The position numbers and the translations under genes are program-made. A DNA stretch of 56,395 bases from Phycisphaerales bacterium. Lineage in GTDB: Bacteria > Planctomycetota > Phycisphaerae > UBA1845. Positions 9,810 to 18,009 of this stretch are shown here, piece after piece. Location of the stretch: contig QZJT01000145.1 of NCBI GenBank assembly GCA_003597935.1, positions 1 to 56,395 of the forward strand. Reading direction: 5' to 3'. Every line of letters begins with the position of its first letter. Positions within the stretch are counted from its first letter, which is position 1. The notes beneath the pieces were generated by a model. The model was not told the DNA's origin. It searched no databases and worked only from the letters and a program-made list of their open reading frames with translations.

Positions 9810-9985
9810 ACGGCGGCCTCCACGTCGCCGTCGCGCAAGCAAAGCTCGTTCAGCAGCCACGCGCAGTCGTGACAGAATCGCAACCGCTTTTCGCCCGCGT
9901 CGTGCCTGCTCCACGGGTTGAGCGTGCCGCAGAATGAACAGGTGAAACCGTCGGCGTAGACGTGGCGCGACGCCGGTGGTATCAT
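9806..9985 (-). CDS. Small zinc-ribbon protein
   Basis: 59 residues from ATG 9985, with GAGG about ten bases upstream. Two cysteine pairs (CSFCGTLN and FCHDCAW) separated by 16 residues form a probable zinc ribbon. Its stop overlaps the primase-helicase start as ATGA, so it is likely translated as a unit with it. An accessory role in replication or regulation is inferred from position only. Confidence 0.65.
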   Translation of the reverse strand: MIPPASRHVYADGFTCSFCGTLNPWSRHDAGEKRLRFCHDCAWLLNELCLRDGDVEAAV

Positions 9986-10006
9986 GCCCGGTGTTCCTCG
10001 ATTTTC

Positions 10007-10045
10007 GCCCCTGCCCCGGTCGCCAGCCGGGCGGGGGCATTTTTT
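10007..10045 (+). terminator. Intrinsic terminator, plus strand
   Basis: GCCCCTGCCCCGG pairs with CCGGGCGGGGGC across a seven-base loop and is followed by ATTTTTTAT. The U-run exists only for plus-strand transcripts, although all neighbouring genes are on the minus strand. It lies in the gap between the HTH gene and the zinc-ribbon gene and may end an antisense RNA. Confidence 0.65.
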
Positions 10046-10053
10046 ATGGCGTG

Positions 10054-10254
10054 TCACGGGCGTGCCCTCCGCGCTCGCGGAGCGGTCGCCGGCGCAATTG
10101 TCGCCAGCGCGCACTCAACCGCGGCCAGGTCGAATCGCACAACGCGCCGGGACGCGCGGATAGCCGGGATGCGCCGCTCGCGCACCCAGCGCCGGACCGT
10201 GTTCACGGTGACGCCGAAACGCTCCGCAACCTGTTCGGATGTGACTAGCGACAT
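10054..10254 (-). CDS. HTH_17/MerR-type DNA-binding protein
   Basis: 66 residues. The segment VTSEQVAERFGVTVNTVRRW then RRIPAIRASRRVVRFDL is a typical excisionase/MerR-like winged HTH with the conserved A-x-R-x-x-R-F wing. It is the first gene of the replication part of the operon and lies directly after a palindrome that could be its own operator (10311-10327). Regulator or second Xis-like factor; the sequence cannot decide. Confidence 0.82.
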   Translation of the reverse strand: MSLVTSEQVAERFGVTVNTVRRWVRERRIPAIRASRRVVRFDLAAVECALATIAPATAPRARRARP

Positions 10255-10310
10255 ATCGAATTCTCCGAATGCACGGGGAATTCAACGCCGCATAGCGAAC
10301 CGGATCAATT

Positions 10311-10346
10311 CGTAACAGCCTGTTACGGTTACGGTCGGGTGTTACG
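10311..10346. promoter_or_regulatory. Inverted repeat CGTAACA-N3-TGTTACG plus a third half-site
   Basis: CGTAACA and TGTTACG form a 7-3-7 palindrome at 10311-10327, and a further TGTTACG half-site lies at 10340-10346. It sits between the stop of the 289-residue gene and the HTH gene start, overlapping the former's last codons. Candidate operator for the leftward replication operon. Confidence 0.5.
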
Positions 10347-11198
10347 GTCAGGGAGGTGGGGATTCCAACGACAGATTCTACTGTGCAGCCATTCCGCGGG
10401 GTAGAAGCACTCCTGGGAATCGGGCGCCTTCACGACCTTGACTTGGTCTCTGTTTGCCCAGTAGGCCAACGTGTTCCGGGGCAGCCGCTTGCCCCGCTTA
10501 CCGAACCGTTGGTCTGAACACGCCTCCTTCGCGCCGACGTACCCGGCCGGCGGTTCCCATCGGCTATCAGGCGTCCTACCCTCCATCAACGGCACGCCAT
10601 CGACGGCCTGTATCCCCGTTTTGAGAATCGCATACCCGCGGCCAGCCCGGTGGTTCACAATCAGTTCACTCTCCCGATTCCCGCCCGCGTCCGTCCAGCC
10701 GCGAACTTCCGTCATAGACGTGCCGTAAGGCCCCCGCACACTAACCAGCCGCCCTTCGCCATCCGCCATCGTTCGGACATCGACGACGGTCTCGTTAATA
10801 ACCCTGTGCCGATGCACAAACGCCCCATCCAACTTCACTTCATACTGGGCCGCTTCGTCGTCCCACGTCAGGACGATGGGCGCTCCGTCAAGAGGTCTCC
10901 GTATTTCCGCTACGGGATAGGTCGTGCAGTCCTCGGTTCTCAGGTATTCCACAGCCACCAGGTAATCCAGCGCGGCCTGAACCGCGCACAACGACGGCGC
11001 TGACTCCCCGAACAACGCCGCCCGCGTTTCACCCGGAGGGTTGAAGAAGGCCGCCCAGATGACGACCTCCGGGACCGGTTCGTGCCCCCAGTAACAGGGA
11101 CGTTCACCCACGCGAGCATCCGCCAGCCCGTCGAACTGAAACGCCTTGATGAAACGGAGAATCTCAGATTGAAGCGCGCTGAGTTTAAGCGCAGACAT
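10329..11198 (-). CDS. Element-specific protein of unknown function
   Basis: 289 residues with a well-ordered mixed composition unlike shadow frames, beginning MSALKLSALQSEILRFIKAF. No motif or family is recognised. The N-terminal 100 residues could form a winged-helix-like domain (AVQAALDYLVAVEYLRTED). The C-terminal 50 residues (TLAYWANRDQVKVVK, then SQECFYPAEWLHSRIC) recall HTH proteins of accessory elements in which an AYWA-type helix chooses a DNA site. It precedes the replication operon in the same direction. Unknown cargo or regulator. Confidence 0.7.
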   Translation of the reverse strand: MSALKLSALQSEILRFIKAFQFDGLADARVGERPCYWGHEPVPEVVIWAAFFNPPGETRAALFGESAPSLCAVQAALDYLVAVEYLRTEDCTTYPVAEIRRPLDGAPIVLTWDDEAAQYEVKLDGAFVHRHRVINETVVDVRTMADGEGRLVSVRGPYGTSMTEVRGWTDAGGNRESELIVNHRAGRGYAILKTGIQAVDGVPLMEGRTPDSRWEPPAGYVGAKEACSDQRFGKRGKRLPRNTLAYWANRDQVKVVKAPDSQECFYPAEWLHSRICRWNPHLPDRNTRP

Positions 11199-11440
11199 GA
11201 TGCACCTTCTGAATTGCCGGGTCGGACCGGGCGGGACGGTGGTCAGAAGGTGCAGAGCCGCCGTCGTCGCCTGATCCGCTTGGCGGGTGTACGGCCCGCC
11301 GTCCCGGCTCAGCCCAACGTTCAGAGAACCGCCGGCGCGGTCCGCGCGAGGTGGCTCAGCGCCTCGCCCGCGTCGCCGCGTCGGCTCCTGCCGGTCAGTG
11401 TACGGGATTTGTCAGCGCTTGTCGCGGTGCAGGCGACGTT

Positions 11441-11731
11441 CTACCGCCGGCCTTGCAGGCAGGGCTCGCGGACGCCCGCGTAACAGGCGGGCCAGCGGAT
11501 CGCCCCCAGCGCGTCCGCGGGCCGGTCCGCCAGCCCCGCAAACGTCGCCGCCGGCACGCGCTCATCGGCCGGTTCGGACGGCGGGGGCGGAGTGAACTCC
11601 AGCGTCGCCTTCGAGTACGCCACCCACCCGCCGTCGCCCTGCTCTTTCAGCGCGATGACCCGCCGCTGGAACTCCTCCCGCCGCCCCTCCCGCCGCAGAC
11701 GGGCCTCGAATTGTCCGCGTGACTCGGGCAC
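11441..11731 (-). CDS. Small element protein of unknown function
   Basis: 96 residues from a GTG start. The N-terminal half (RGQFEARLRREGRREEFQRR then GGWVAYSKATLEF) is charged, helical and looks protein-coding; the rest is Pro/Ala-rich. No family recognised and no strong ribosome site. It faces the SBBP gene across about 150 bp, which must hold the divergent promoters; the imperfect palindrome TCCCAGGCTTGGGA near 11771 lies there. Confidence 0.5.
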   Translation of the reverse strand: MPESRGQFEARLRREGRREEFQRRVIALKEQGDGGWVAYSKATLEFTPPPPSEPADERVPAATFAGLADRPADALGAIRWPACYAGVREPCLQGRR

Positions 11732-11882
11732 CGGCCGGACTGTACTCCGGGCGTTATAGGACTGTCACGATTCCCAGGCTTGGGATTCGGACTTCGTTGG
11801 CGGTATCGTCGAGTTCGACCTCGCATCGAGGGTGGCAAGCGCCGCCCGGTACAGGCCAATCTCCCAATCGGAGGATGAACCC

Positions 11883-13439
11883 ATGACGCCCAGGACGCTC
11901 CTGCTGGTCGTGACGCTCTGCGGTGCGCTGACGCTTGAGGCAACCGCCCAATCGCAAGTCTGGGTCAAGCGCTACAAGGGACCGGGCTCGTCATACGATC
12001 AAGCCGTCGACCTCGCTGTGGACCAGGCCGGCAACGTCTACGTGACGGGGTTTACCGGAGACGGATCCCCATCGCACGACATCGTAACGATCAAGTACAG
12101 CGCCGGCGGCGACGAACTGTGGCTCGCCCGTTACGACGGACCCCAGCCGATGGACGACGACAGGCCCGTCGCGATCGGTCTCGATGATGCCGGCAACGTC
12201 TACGTGGCGGCCACAACCCGCGCGGGCGAGAACACAGCGGACTGGGTCACGATCAAGTACGACTCCGGCGGGACCCGACAGTGGGCCGCCATCTACGATG
12301 GCCCGGCACACCGGAATGACTCGGCGCGAGCGCTGGCAGTGGACTCGGATGGCGACGCATACGTGACAGGAGCCGAAATTCAGGGCGACCACAGCAGCCG
12401 CTGCCTGACGATCAAGTATGACCCGTCTGGCAATCAGGCGTGGGTCCGGCGCTTTTCGGAAGGCGTGTCCAGCCATGGCATAGACATCGCTCTTGACCGC
12501 GCGGGCGACGTAGTCGTCCTGAGCACCGGCCAGGGTGGGCAGTCAAGTGCTTATGTCACTATCAAGTACGCTGCCGATGGCCAACAAAGCTGGGTACAGC
12601 GATACGACACGCCCGAAGGCGACGAACCTGTCGCGCTAGTCGTCGATCATGTTGACGACGTCGTGGTCACGGGTTACAGCAAGTTCGGATTCGCGACGGT
12701 GAAGTACACGTCCGAGGGACTTCAGCAATGGGTACGGGAGTACGGCAGCTTCCAGGGGACGACGCCGGCGGCCCTGGCCGCCGATTACAACGACAACATC
12801 GTCGTAACCGGCTACACGAACGTCGGTGACTGGGTCACGATCAAGTACAAACGCAACGGCAACCAATTGTGGGTTGCTACCTTCAACGGCGAGGTCGATC
12901 GCCAGGATCGCCCCTCCGCACTTGCGACGGACGACGCCGGCAACACCTACGTGACCGGGCGCACGTCCACACTGCGCTCCGCTGAAGACATCCTGACGAT
13001 CAAGTACGATCCTGAAGGCAACGAGGTCTGGACGGTCAGCTACAACGGCCGCGGCAATGACTACGACGACGCAGTCGCGGTCGCCACCCATCCATCCGGC
13101 TACGTATACGTCACCGGCCACAGCGAAGGCCGCGTTTCCAACTTCGACTTCGCCACCATCAAGTACACGCAATCCGCCGAGTGTCGCGGCAACACCCGCC
13201 TGAACGTGAACTGCTTTTTGCGATGCCGTGACGGCCGCCAGCACGTGCAAGCCAAAGTCACTGCGGATTTGCCGGAAGGCACCGAGTTGACGCTGCTGCT
13301 CGACGACGGCGATCCGCAGGTGGTCAGTTTGCGCAGGCGCGGCAAGGCCAAGGCGAATTGGATCGACGTGGCGTCCGGCATCCACGTCGTGAAAATCGTC
13401 GAATGCGACCTCAGCGAAGAAGCGAACTGTTGCGGCTGA
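11883..13439 (+). CDS. Secreted SBBP-repeat beta-propeller protein (element cargo)
   Basis: 518 residues from ATG 11883, preceded by CGGAGG; an upstream in-frame ATG lacks a ribosome site. A signal peptide (LLLVVTLCGALTLEATAQ) is followed by about eight repeats of roughly 50 residues with the pattern D-x-A-x-G-N-x-Y-V-T-G and T-I-K-Y-x-x-x-G-x-x-x-W, the hallmark of SBBP/beta-propeller repeats. The last 85 residues are the four-cysteine C-terminal domain shared with three chromosomal proteins here (domain at 13182-13436). It lies inside the integrative element in the direction opposite to the replication operon, as cargo genes often do. Function unknown; extracellular or cell-surface location likely. 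Confidence 0.88.
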   Translation: MTPRTLLLVVTLCGALTLEATAQSQVWVKRYKGPGSSYDQAVDLAVDQAGNVYVTGFTGDGSPSHDIVTIKYSAGGDELWLARYDGPQPMDDDRPVAIGLDDAGNVYVAATTRAGENTADWVTIKYDSGGTRQWAAIYDGPAHRNDSARALAVDSDGDAYVTGAEIQGDHSSRCLTIKYDPSGNQAWVRRFSEGVSSHGIDIALDRAGDVVVLSTGQGGQSSAYVTIKYAADGQQSWVQRYDTPEGDEPVALVVDHVDDVVVTGYSKFGFATVKYTSEGLQQWVREYGSFQGTTPAALAADYNDNIVVTGYTNVGDWVTIKYKRNGNQLWVATFNGEVDRQDRPSALATDDAGNTYVTGRTSTLRSAEDILTIKYDPEGNEVWTVSYNGRGNDYDDAVAVATHPSGYVYVTGHSEGRVSNFDFATIKYTQSAECRGNTRLNVNCFLRCRDGRQHVQAKVTADLPEGTELTLLLDDGDPQVVSLRRRGKAKANWIDVASGIHVVKIVECDLSEEANCCG

Positions 13440-13984
13440 GCCATTGCGCCGGCCATGCCCCTGGGCCGACCCGCCGAAGCCCGCCCACCCGTCAGCGTCT
13501 CCGCCCGCATGAGACGGGGCCGGCGCGCCCGCGCAGCGTGGCGCGACTACATGCCAACGGACATCCGGCTTACGAGAACCGCGTAACCGGGCACGGAGGA
13601 GTATACGGCTACCCGGCGCCCGCGCGCGGGGGGGGTCACGGATCGGATTCTGGCGGCGCGTGGGGTCCCCGCCTGCTTCGACAGGTCTGACTGCCGTCAG
13701 GCAGGCCCGTCCGCGCTTCGACGCTGCGCGCCTGCGACGGCGGCGCGGCCTTGCCGGGCGGTTGCCCGTTTTCGCCCAGAGTGCGGTTTGCGGCCCGTCT
13801 GGCCCGTCGTGCGGTCCCGCTTCATCGGAACCCGCCCACGGTCCGCCGTTGCGTCGCGTGGCGCAAGCGGATTCGCGTCCAGCGCGGCTCCTGCGCCGCG
13901 GGCCGGGCTTGTCTGCGCCTGCGCATGGGCAGGCAGGCGCGCTCACGCCTGATCCCCCCGCCGCCTGCACGTCGCCGTGTCGCG
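13440..13984. other. Right arm of the element, no gene seen
   Basis: About 545 bp without a convincing gene. Open frames are long on both strands but are Arg/Pro/Ala-rich translations of GC-rich DNA with no recognisable motif. A degraded cargo gene cannot be excluded. Confidence 0.5.
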
Positions 13985-14390
13985 TCACTTGCCGCCCTCG
14001 ATTGTGCCCGCGTCCGCCAACGCCCGGACGGTCGCCACGATGCCGGCCCGGACCGCGGCCGGCAACGTCGCCCAGGCCGCGATGACCGCCGCCAGGTCGG
14101 GGTCGGCCGGAGTAGCGCCCGGTGCGTCCGCCTGCCCGCCCGCGTTGCTACCCGCGGGGATAGGCGCAGGCAGGCTGGCCAGGTGTGCCGCGGGGGCGTC
14201 GCTTGCCGTGTCCGGGGCGTCGGGCCGGGAGCCGTTCAGGGCGTCCTGCTGCGCCTCCGTCCGCGGGCTGGTCAAGGCGTCCTGCTGCGCCTCCGTGGGC
14301 CAGTGGGCGCGCCAGTGGCCTTCGCCGGCGTCCGCCGGATCGGCCGTAAGCCGTTGCGCTTCCGCCGCTTGTGGCGAATTCGCCGTGCCG
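13985..14390 (-). other. Detached C-terminal segment of the integrase reading frame
   Basis: An open frame that begins within the right att copy, in the same frame as the integrase reads the left copy, and runs 134 codons to a stop at 13985. The att copies are 9,426 bp apart, an exact multiple of three, so joining the ends in the circular form fuses the integrase directly to this segment. The segment starts GTANSPQAAEAQRL, has an Ala/Pro-rich spacer, and ends with a compact helical stretch (DPDLAAVIAAWATLPAAVRA, then GIVATVRAL). That ending resembles the tails I recall on other planctomycete integrases. It has no start of its own except weak codons in the att site. Confidence 0.75.
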
Positions 14391-14443
14391 AGAGCAACGG
14401 ACTGAAAATCCGTGTGTCGGCGGTTCAAGTCCGCCTCTGCCCA
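14391..14443 (+). repeat. Right attachment site (53-bp direct repeat)
   Basis: Exact copy of 4965-5017, the 3' part of tRNA-Phe, without the 5' half. It marks the right end of the integrative element. Confidence 0.92.
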
Positions 14444-14973
14444 GTCACCTTCCTCGCTCAGCTCATGCCGTCAGCGGGTCGTCACGTACCCGGCCGCGGA
14501 CGCCCTGCACGCGCGGAAGCGCGTCCGCAAGCAGCCTTCTGGAGGTGGGGCATCGTGCAGACGGCCTGCATGCACCCGCACGGCCGACCCCAGCGCCGGC
14601 ATGGTCCGCAACTGAGGATAGCGAGGGGCGGGTCGTGCGACCGGCGCAAGTACCCATTGCCGGGTGCGTGACACACCAGACGAAGCCGGGTTCCAGGTGC
14701 GAGGTCTTCCAGGCCGTGGGCCGCGCAGCGCGCCGTGGGGTCACGGGCAAGATGCCCGTGCCACACGGACAGGCTGCGCGTTCCGCCGTCCGGCCGATGA
14801 CGTGACGCGGCTCGCTCAGACGAGTCGTCGATGGCTTCACGCGCCGCGTGGCCGCGGACCACGCACGGTGACATAGGATCCGGACACGCTTTCTGGTAGG
14901 CTGGACGGTGACTCGACCGCTGGCAGCGGAGCGGGCGGTCATTCAGGTCGTGGCGCATGGGGAGGCAGTATAG
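14444..14973. other. Intergenic region with a small palindrome, no gene seen
   Basis: No supported coding frame in 530 bp. A palindrome CACGGGCAAGATGCCCGTG lies at about 14748-14766 and matches the one near 2967. The promoter of the following secreted-protein gene must lie towards the 3' end. Confidence 0.5.
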
Positions 14974-15726
14974 ATGAACCACATTGGAGGGATCTGGCGG
15001 GGGTTTGCGGCTGTCGCCGTGATGTTCGTCGGCGCAGCGTCGGCGCCCGCCGGGGAGGTGCTCGATCAGCAGTCGCCGGTGGGCAACACGGGTTTCAACG
15101 GCAGCAGCGACACTCTGACGTGGCAGCAGGAAGTCAACGTCGGCATCGCGGGGCTGCTGAGCCGGGTGGAGGTGAATATCAACAACCCCGGGCGGGCGGA
15201 CTTCTTTATCAACGTGGGTCCGCCGTGGCAGACCGATCCGCACGACTTCTCGATCATCCTCGAAGCCAACGTGAGGGACTGGGTGTCCGTGGACGTGTCG
15301 TCCGCCAACATCCAGTTGGACGTCGGCGACCGGTTCGTGATCGGCATCAAAGGCCGCAACGAGAACCTCGGCTTCACCGGCAGCGGCTTCCCCGGGCTTT
15401 ATGACCGCGGCGAGCTGTACCTGAACGGCAACGTCTACGTCGGGCCGAACCAGTTCGACATCGCCTTCAGGACGTGGATGCTCGAAGGCGGCGGCTGCAG
15501 CGGCGAGGAGAAGTTGAGCGCCTCGTGCAAGCGGGGCACCGTGAAGGGCAAGCTCAAGAAAGGCACGCCGGGGAACACGTACACCTTCTGTCTGGACGGG
15601 GGCGATTGCCAGCCGACCAACGCCAACAACCGGGGGAAGGCGAAGATCAAATACAGGGACGTCGCCCCCGGGCGGCACGAAGTGACGGTGAAGGAGTGCG
15701 GGCTGTCGGCGGACGTCGACTGCTGA
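14974..15726 (+). CDS. Secreted protein with four-cysteine C-terminal domain
   Basis: 250 residues. A signal peptide (GFAAVAVMFVGAASAPAG) precedes a beta-rich region of about 145 residues (VEVNINNPGRADFFINVG, later DVGDRFVIGIKGRN) with no recognised family, possibly a choice-anchor-like or carbohydrate-binding sandwich. The last 76 residues (15496-15723) are the four-cysteine domain: C-S-G-E-E-K-L-S-A-S-C at its start, GGDCQP in the middle, G-R-H-E-V-T-V-K-E-C near the end, and a terminal DVDC. A strong terminator follows. Likely exported; role unknown. Confidence 0.85.
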   Translation: MNHIGGIWRGFAAVAVMFVGAASAPAGEVLDQQSPVGNTGFNGSSDTLTWQQEVNVGIAGLLSRVEVNINNPGRADFFINVGPPWQTDPHDFSIILEANVRDWVSVDVSSANIQLDVGDRFVIGIKGRNENLGFTGSGFPGLYDRGELYLNGNVYVGPNQFDIAFRTWMLEGGGCSGEEKLSASCKRGTVKGKLKKGTPGNTYTFCLDGGDCQPTNANNRGKAKIKYRDVAPGRHEVTVKECGLSADVDC

Positions 15727-15805
15727 TGCGAGCCATCCGGCCAATGCCGTCCGCCTGACGATGGCACGAGGGCTGCCCGGCAACCAGCGAGGGCTGCCCG
15801 GCGAC

Positions 15806-15853
15806 AAAGCAGCGCCGCGAAGACCTGAGTCTTCGCGGCGCTGCTGCTTTTTT
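15806..15853 (+). terminator. Intrinsic terminator after the secreted-protein gene
   Basis: AGCAGCGCCGCGAAGAC pairs perfectly with GTCTTCGCGGCGCTGCT around a CTGA loop, followed by GCTTTTTT. It lies between two convergent genes and ends the plus-strand gene; on the minus strand the U-run is short. Confidence 0.92.
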
Positions 15854-15874
15854 GCGGCCAAGGCCGGCCCCGCG

Positions 15875-16678
15875 TCAGTCGCAGGACGTGCGCTTGCCCT
15901 TCAGCTTGCAGATGCCGGGCCCGCCGTCCGGGCAGTCGACGGTGGCTTTCAGCTTCTTGGCGCAGTCCTTCACGTCCTCACAGGCATCGCCGGTGTGGTA
16001 GGTGCTGCCCACCTCCGGGCAGGCTTCGCAGCCGCCCTTGGACTTGCTCTTCTTGATCTTGTAGCCGCAGCCGGATGCACCGAACTCGACCAACAAGGCC
16101 AGGTCCTCATTGTTGGGTGAGCGGTGTCCCCAGGTAGCGTTGTTGAAGTCCTGCAGCGACTGCTGGTTGCTCATGTTGGCGAACACGAACTCGCCTGGGG
16201 GATACTGGTCCTGCGGACCGCCGAACTGCGTCGCCCGCATGGTGCCGACGCCGCTGTTGGGGTAGGAGAACGACTCGAACACGAACGCCAGCAACTCGCC
16301 TTCGGTGACCGCCTGGTTGGGGTTGATCGTGACTTCCGTCATGCCGCCGCCGACCGGAATGGTCTGCATGCTGCTGGTGTAGCGGATGTCGTTGAAGTCA
16401 GGCTCGAAGCCCAGGCCGCCGCCGCGGGCGTGCGTGCCGGTAATCACCAGGTTGAACATGATGGCATTGCCGCTGCGGTGCGTGCCGCGGACGCGCACCT
16501 CCGAGACGTTGCCGCCGCAGGCCTCGATCGTCTGGGCATAGATGACCGTGTTCGGCCGCCCCCACGAGGACTGGTCGAAATTCCCCGGCTTATCGCGCAG
16601 ATCGTAGCAGGGCTGGGCCACGGCCACACCGGCCAGACACACGACGGCCGCGACGGCGGTACAGAGACTCTTGCTCAT
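15875..16678 (-). CDS. Secreted protein with cysteine-rich tail
   Basis: 267 residues with GGAGG eight bases before the ATG. A signal peptide (AAVVCLAGVAVAQPC) leads into a beta-rich domain of about 170 residues with no recognised family (VSEVRVRGTHRSGNAIMFNL, later ELLAFVFESFSYPN). The last 65 residues hold nine cysteines; the final part (CAKKLKATVDC, then CKLKGKRTSCD) resembles the first half of the four-cysteine domain found in neighbouring proteins, so it may be a shortened or diverged copy. It converges on the preceding secreted-protein gene. Confidence 0.82.
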   Translation of the reverse strand: MSKSLCTAVAAVVCLAGVAVAQPCYDLRDKPGNFDQSSWGRPNTVIYAQTIEACGGNVSEVRVRGTHRSGNAIMFNLVITGTHARGGGLGFEPDFNDIRYTSSMQTIPVGGGMTEVTINPNQAVTEGELLAFVFESFSYPNSGVGTMRATQFGGPQDQYPPGEFVFANMSNQQSLQDFNNATWGHRSPNNEDLALLVEFGASGCGYKIKKSKSKGGCEACPEVGSTYHTGDACEDVKDCAKKLKATVDCPDGGPGICKLKGKRTSCD

Positions 16679-16884
16679 TCTTTACCTCCCGATCCTGAAC
16701 TGAACTTAAAGAGACAGCCACTTCGGTGGACTGCCGTTGGGTCACGTCGACATGACGCAACCAGCCTATCGAATGGGCGGGCGGATTTCAAGTCGCGGAG
16801 TGAATAAACTCGCCGGTTCGCCGGAATGCCCCTTTTCCGAGCGCCTGGGCGACCCGCCGGGGAGGCGTCCGCACGCCCGCGGGG

Positions 16885-18009
16885 TCAGCCGGGCGGGGAT
16901 TCGTCCCCCTTTGCGGCGTCGGCTTCCTGCTCGCGCGCTTTCAGCGTGCGCAGCAGGGCCTCCAACGTCTTGGCCCGCTGGTCGAGGAGCTTCATGTCCA
17001 GTTCGAGGTTGCGATAGCGCCGCAGGTTGGCCTCGATGGACAGGTCGCCCCGCCGCAGCGCCTGCTTTTCCTTCAGCACGGCGGCCATGTCCGTTTCCTT
17101 GATCCGACTGATGCGGGCCTCGATCGCCGCAACGGCCGCCGCCCGCGCCGCCCGCAGGCCGGTCTGCACGACCGCCCAGCGCGACTGGGCCTCCTGATTC
17201 AACTCGGGCCTGCCGAAGACAAGCCCGACGGCGGCCTCGTCGAACTCGGCGGCATGGGACTTCACCCATTCGCACAGTTCCAGTTGCAGGCGGGCCGACT
17301 CCTCCCATCCCACGACGGACTCGGCGTAGACATCGGGGACGGAGTGCAGAGCGGCGCGGATGCGCGCCGGCAGGTCGGCCGCGGCGCTGAACTCCGCCGG
17401 CACGTCGTCGATGGCTTTCTCCAGCACCGCCAGCGCGGCCGCCGGGTCGGCGGAAATCGGTTTCGAATCATCCTCAGGCCTCGGCTCCGCCGCAGGTGTG
17501 GCGCCCTCCGCCGGCGGTATGGGCTCCGCTTGCGGCTCCAGCGCCTTCGGCATGCCCAGCAGCGTGCGAAGCGCTGCCACCCGTGCGTCGAGTACGCCGC
17601 TCGTGTTCCAGTTGTCTGAGTCCTTCGGCCACAGGTCGCCCGCAATCGCGATGTCGGGGGCATCGAGCGCTTTCCCGTAGTCGCCCCAGGCCCTGAACAC
17701 CGCGGTCACGTAGCCCTGCGCCGGTTCGCCCAGGTATCGCACTTCGGCGCCCTCGGCGGCATTGCGGACGTAGCGCACGATGTCGTCGGGCGTAGTAGGC
17801 GGAGGCGCGTCGCAGCCTGCCAGGACACATCCCAGCAAGGCTGGAAACGTCAATCCGAGCAATTGTGCGTGATTCGCGACGGAGTTACGCCGGGCACGTC
17901 TGCGCGGGCTGAAGCCCGCGGCTCGCCGTCCGCTCCGGATCGCAGACGGTGATGGGGCGTCTCGTCGTATCGAGGATTGCGTCATCGTGTCCAGGCTCGC
18001 TGCACTCAT
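16885..18009 (-). CDS. Lipoprotein of unknown function, coupled to OPT transporter
   Basis: 374 residues from ATG 18009, which overlaps the transporter stop as ATGA. The export signal is LTFPALLGCVLAGC with the lipobox cysteine at about residue 67, unusually far in because the N-terminal leader contains a family A repeat (17901-17927) translated as AAGFSPRRRARR. A later start just before the hydrophobic segment is possible. The mature protein is largely helical, with a C-terminal coiled-coil region (RYRNLELDMKLLDQRAKTLE). No family recognised. Coupling suggests a periplasmic or membrane partner of the transporter. Confidence 0.75.
   Translation of the reverse strand: MSAASLDTMTQSSIRRDAPSPSAIRSGRRAAGFSPRRRARRNSVANHAQLLGLTFPALLGCVLAGCDAPPPTTPDDIVRYVRNAAEGAEVRYLGEPAQGYVTAVFRAWGDYGKALDAPDIAIAGDLWPKDSDNWNTSGVLDARVAALRTLLGMPKALEPQAEPIPPAEGATPAAEPRPEDDSKPISADPAAALAVLEKAIDDVPAEFSAAADLPARIRAALHSVPDVYAESVVGWEESARLQLELCEWVKSHAAEFDEAAVGLVFGRPELNQEAQSRWAVVQTGLRAARAAAVAAIEARISRIKETDMAAVLKEKQALRRGDLSIEANLRRYRNLELDMKLLDQRAKTLEALLRTLKAREQEADAAKGDESPPG

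Noticed and set aside
9810..10040. Longer start for the primase-helicase.
   Set aside because: The ATGA overlap at 9806-9809 with the zinc-ribbon gene gives a better start, and the extension would cross the terminator hairpin and the zinc-ribbon gene.
11769..11787. TCCCAGGCTTGGGA palindrome in the divergent region upstream of the SBBP gene as an operator.
   Set aside because: Arms are only five bases and a single copy exists; noted but not listed as a feature.
13440..13984. Long open frames on both strands in the right arm of the element.
   Set aside because: Their translations are Arg/Pro/Ala-rich without motifs, and no ribosome site or overlap with neighbours supports them.
14391..14443. 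Second tRNA-Phe gene.
   Set aside because: Only the 3' 53 bp are present; the acceptor 5' strand and D-arm are missing, so it is the right att site.
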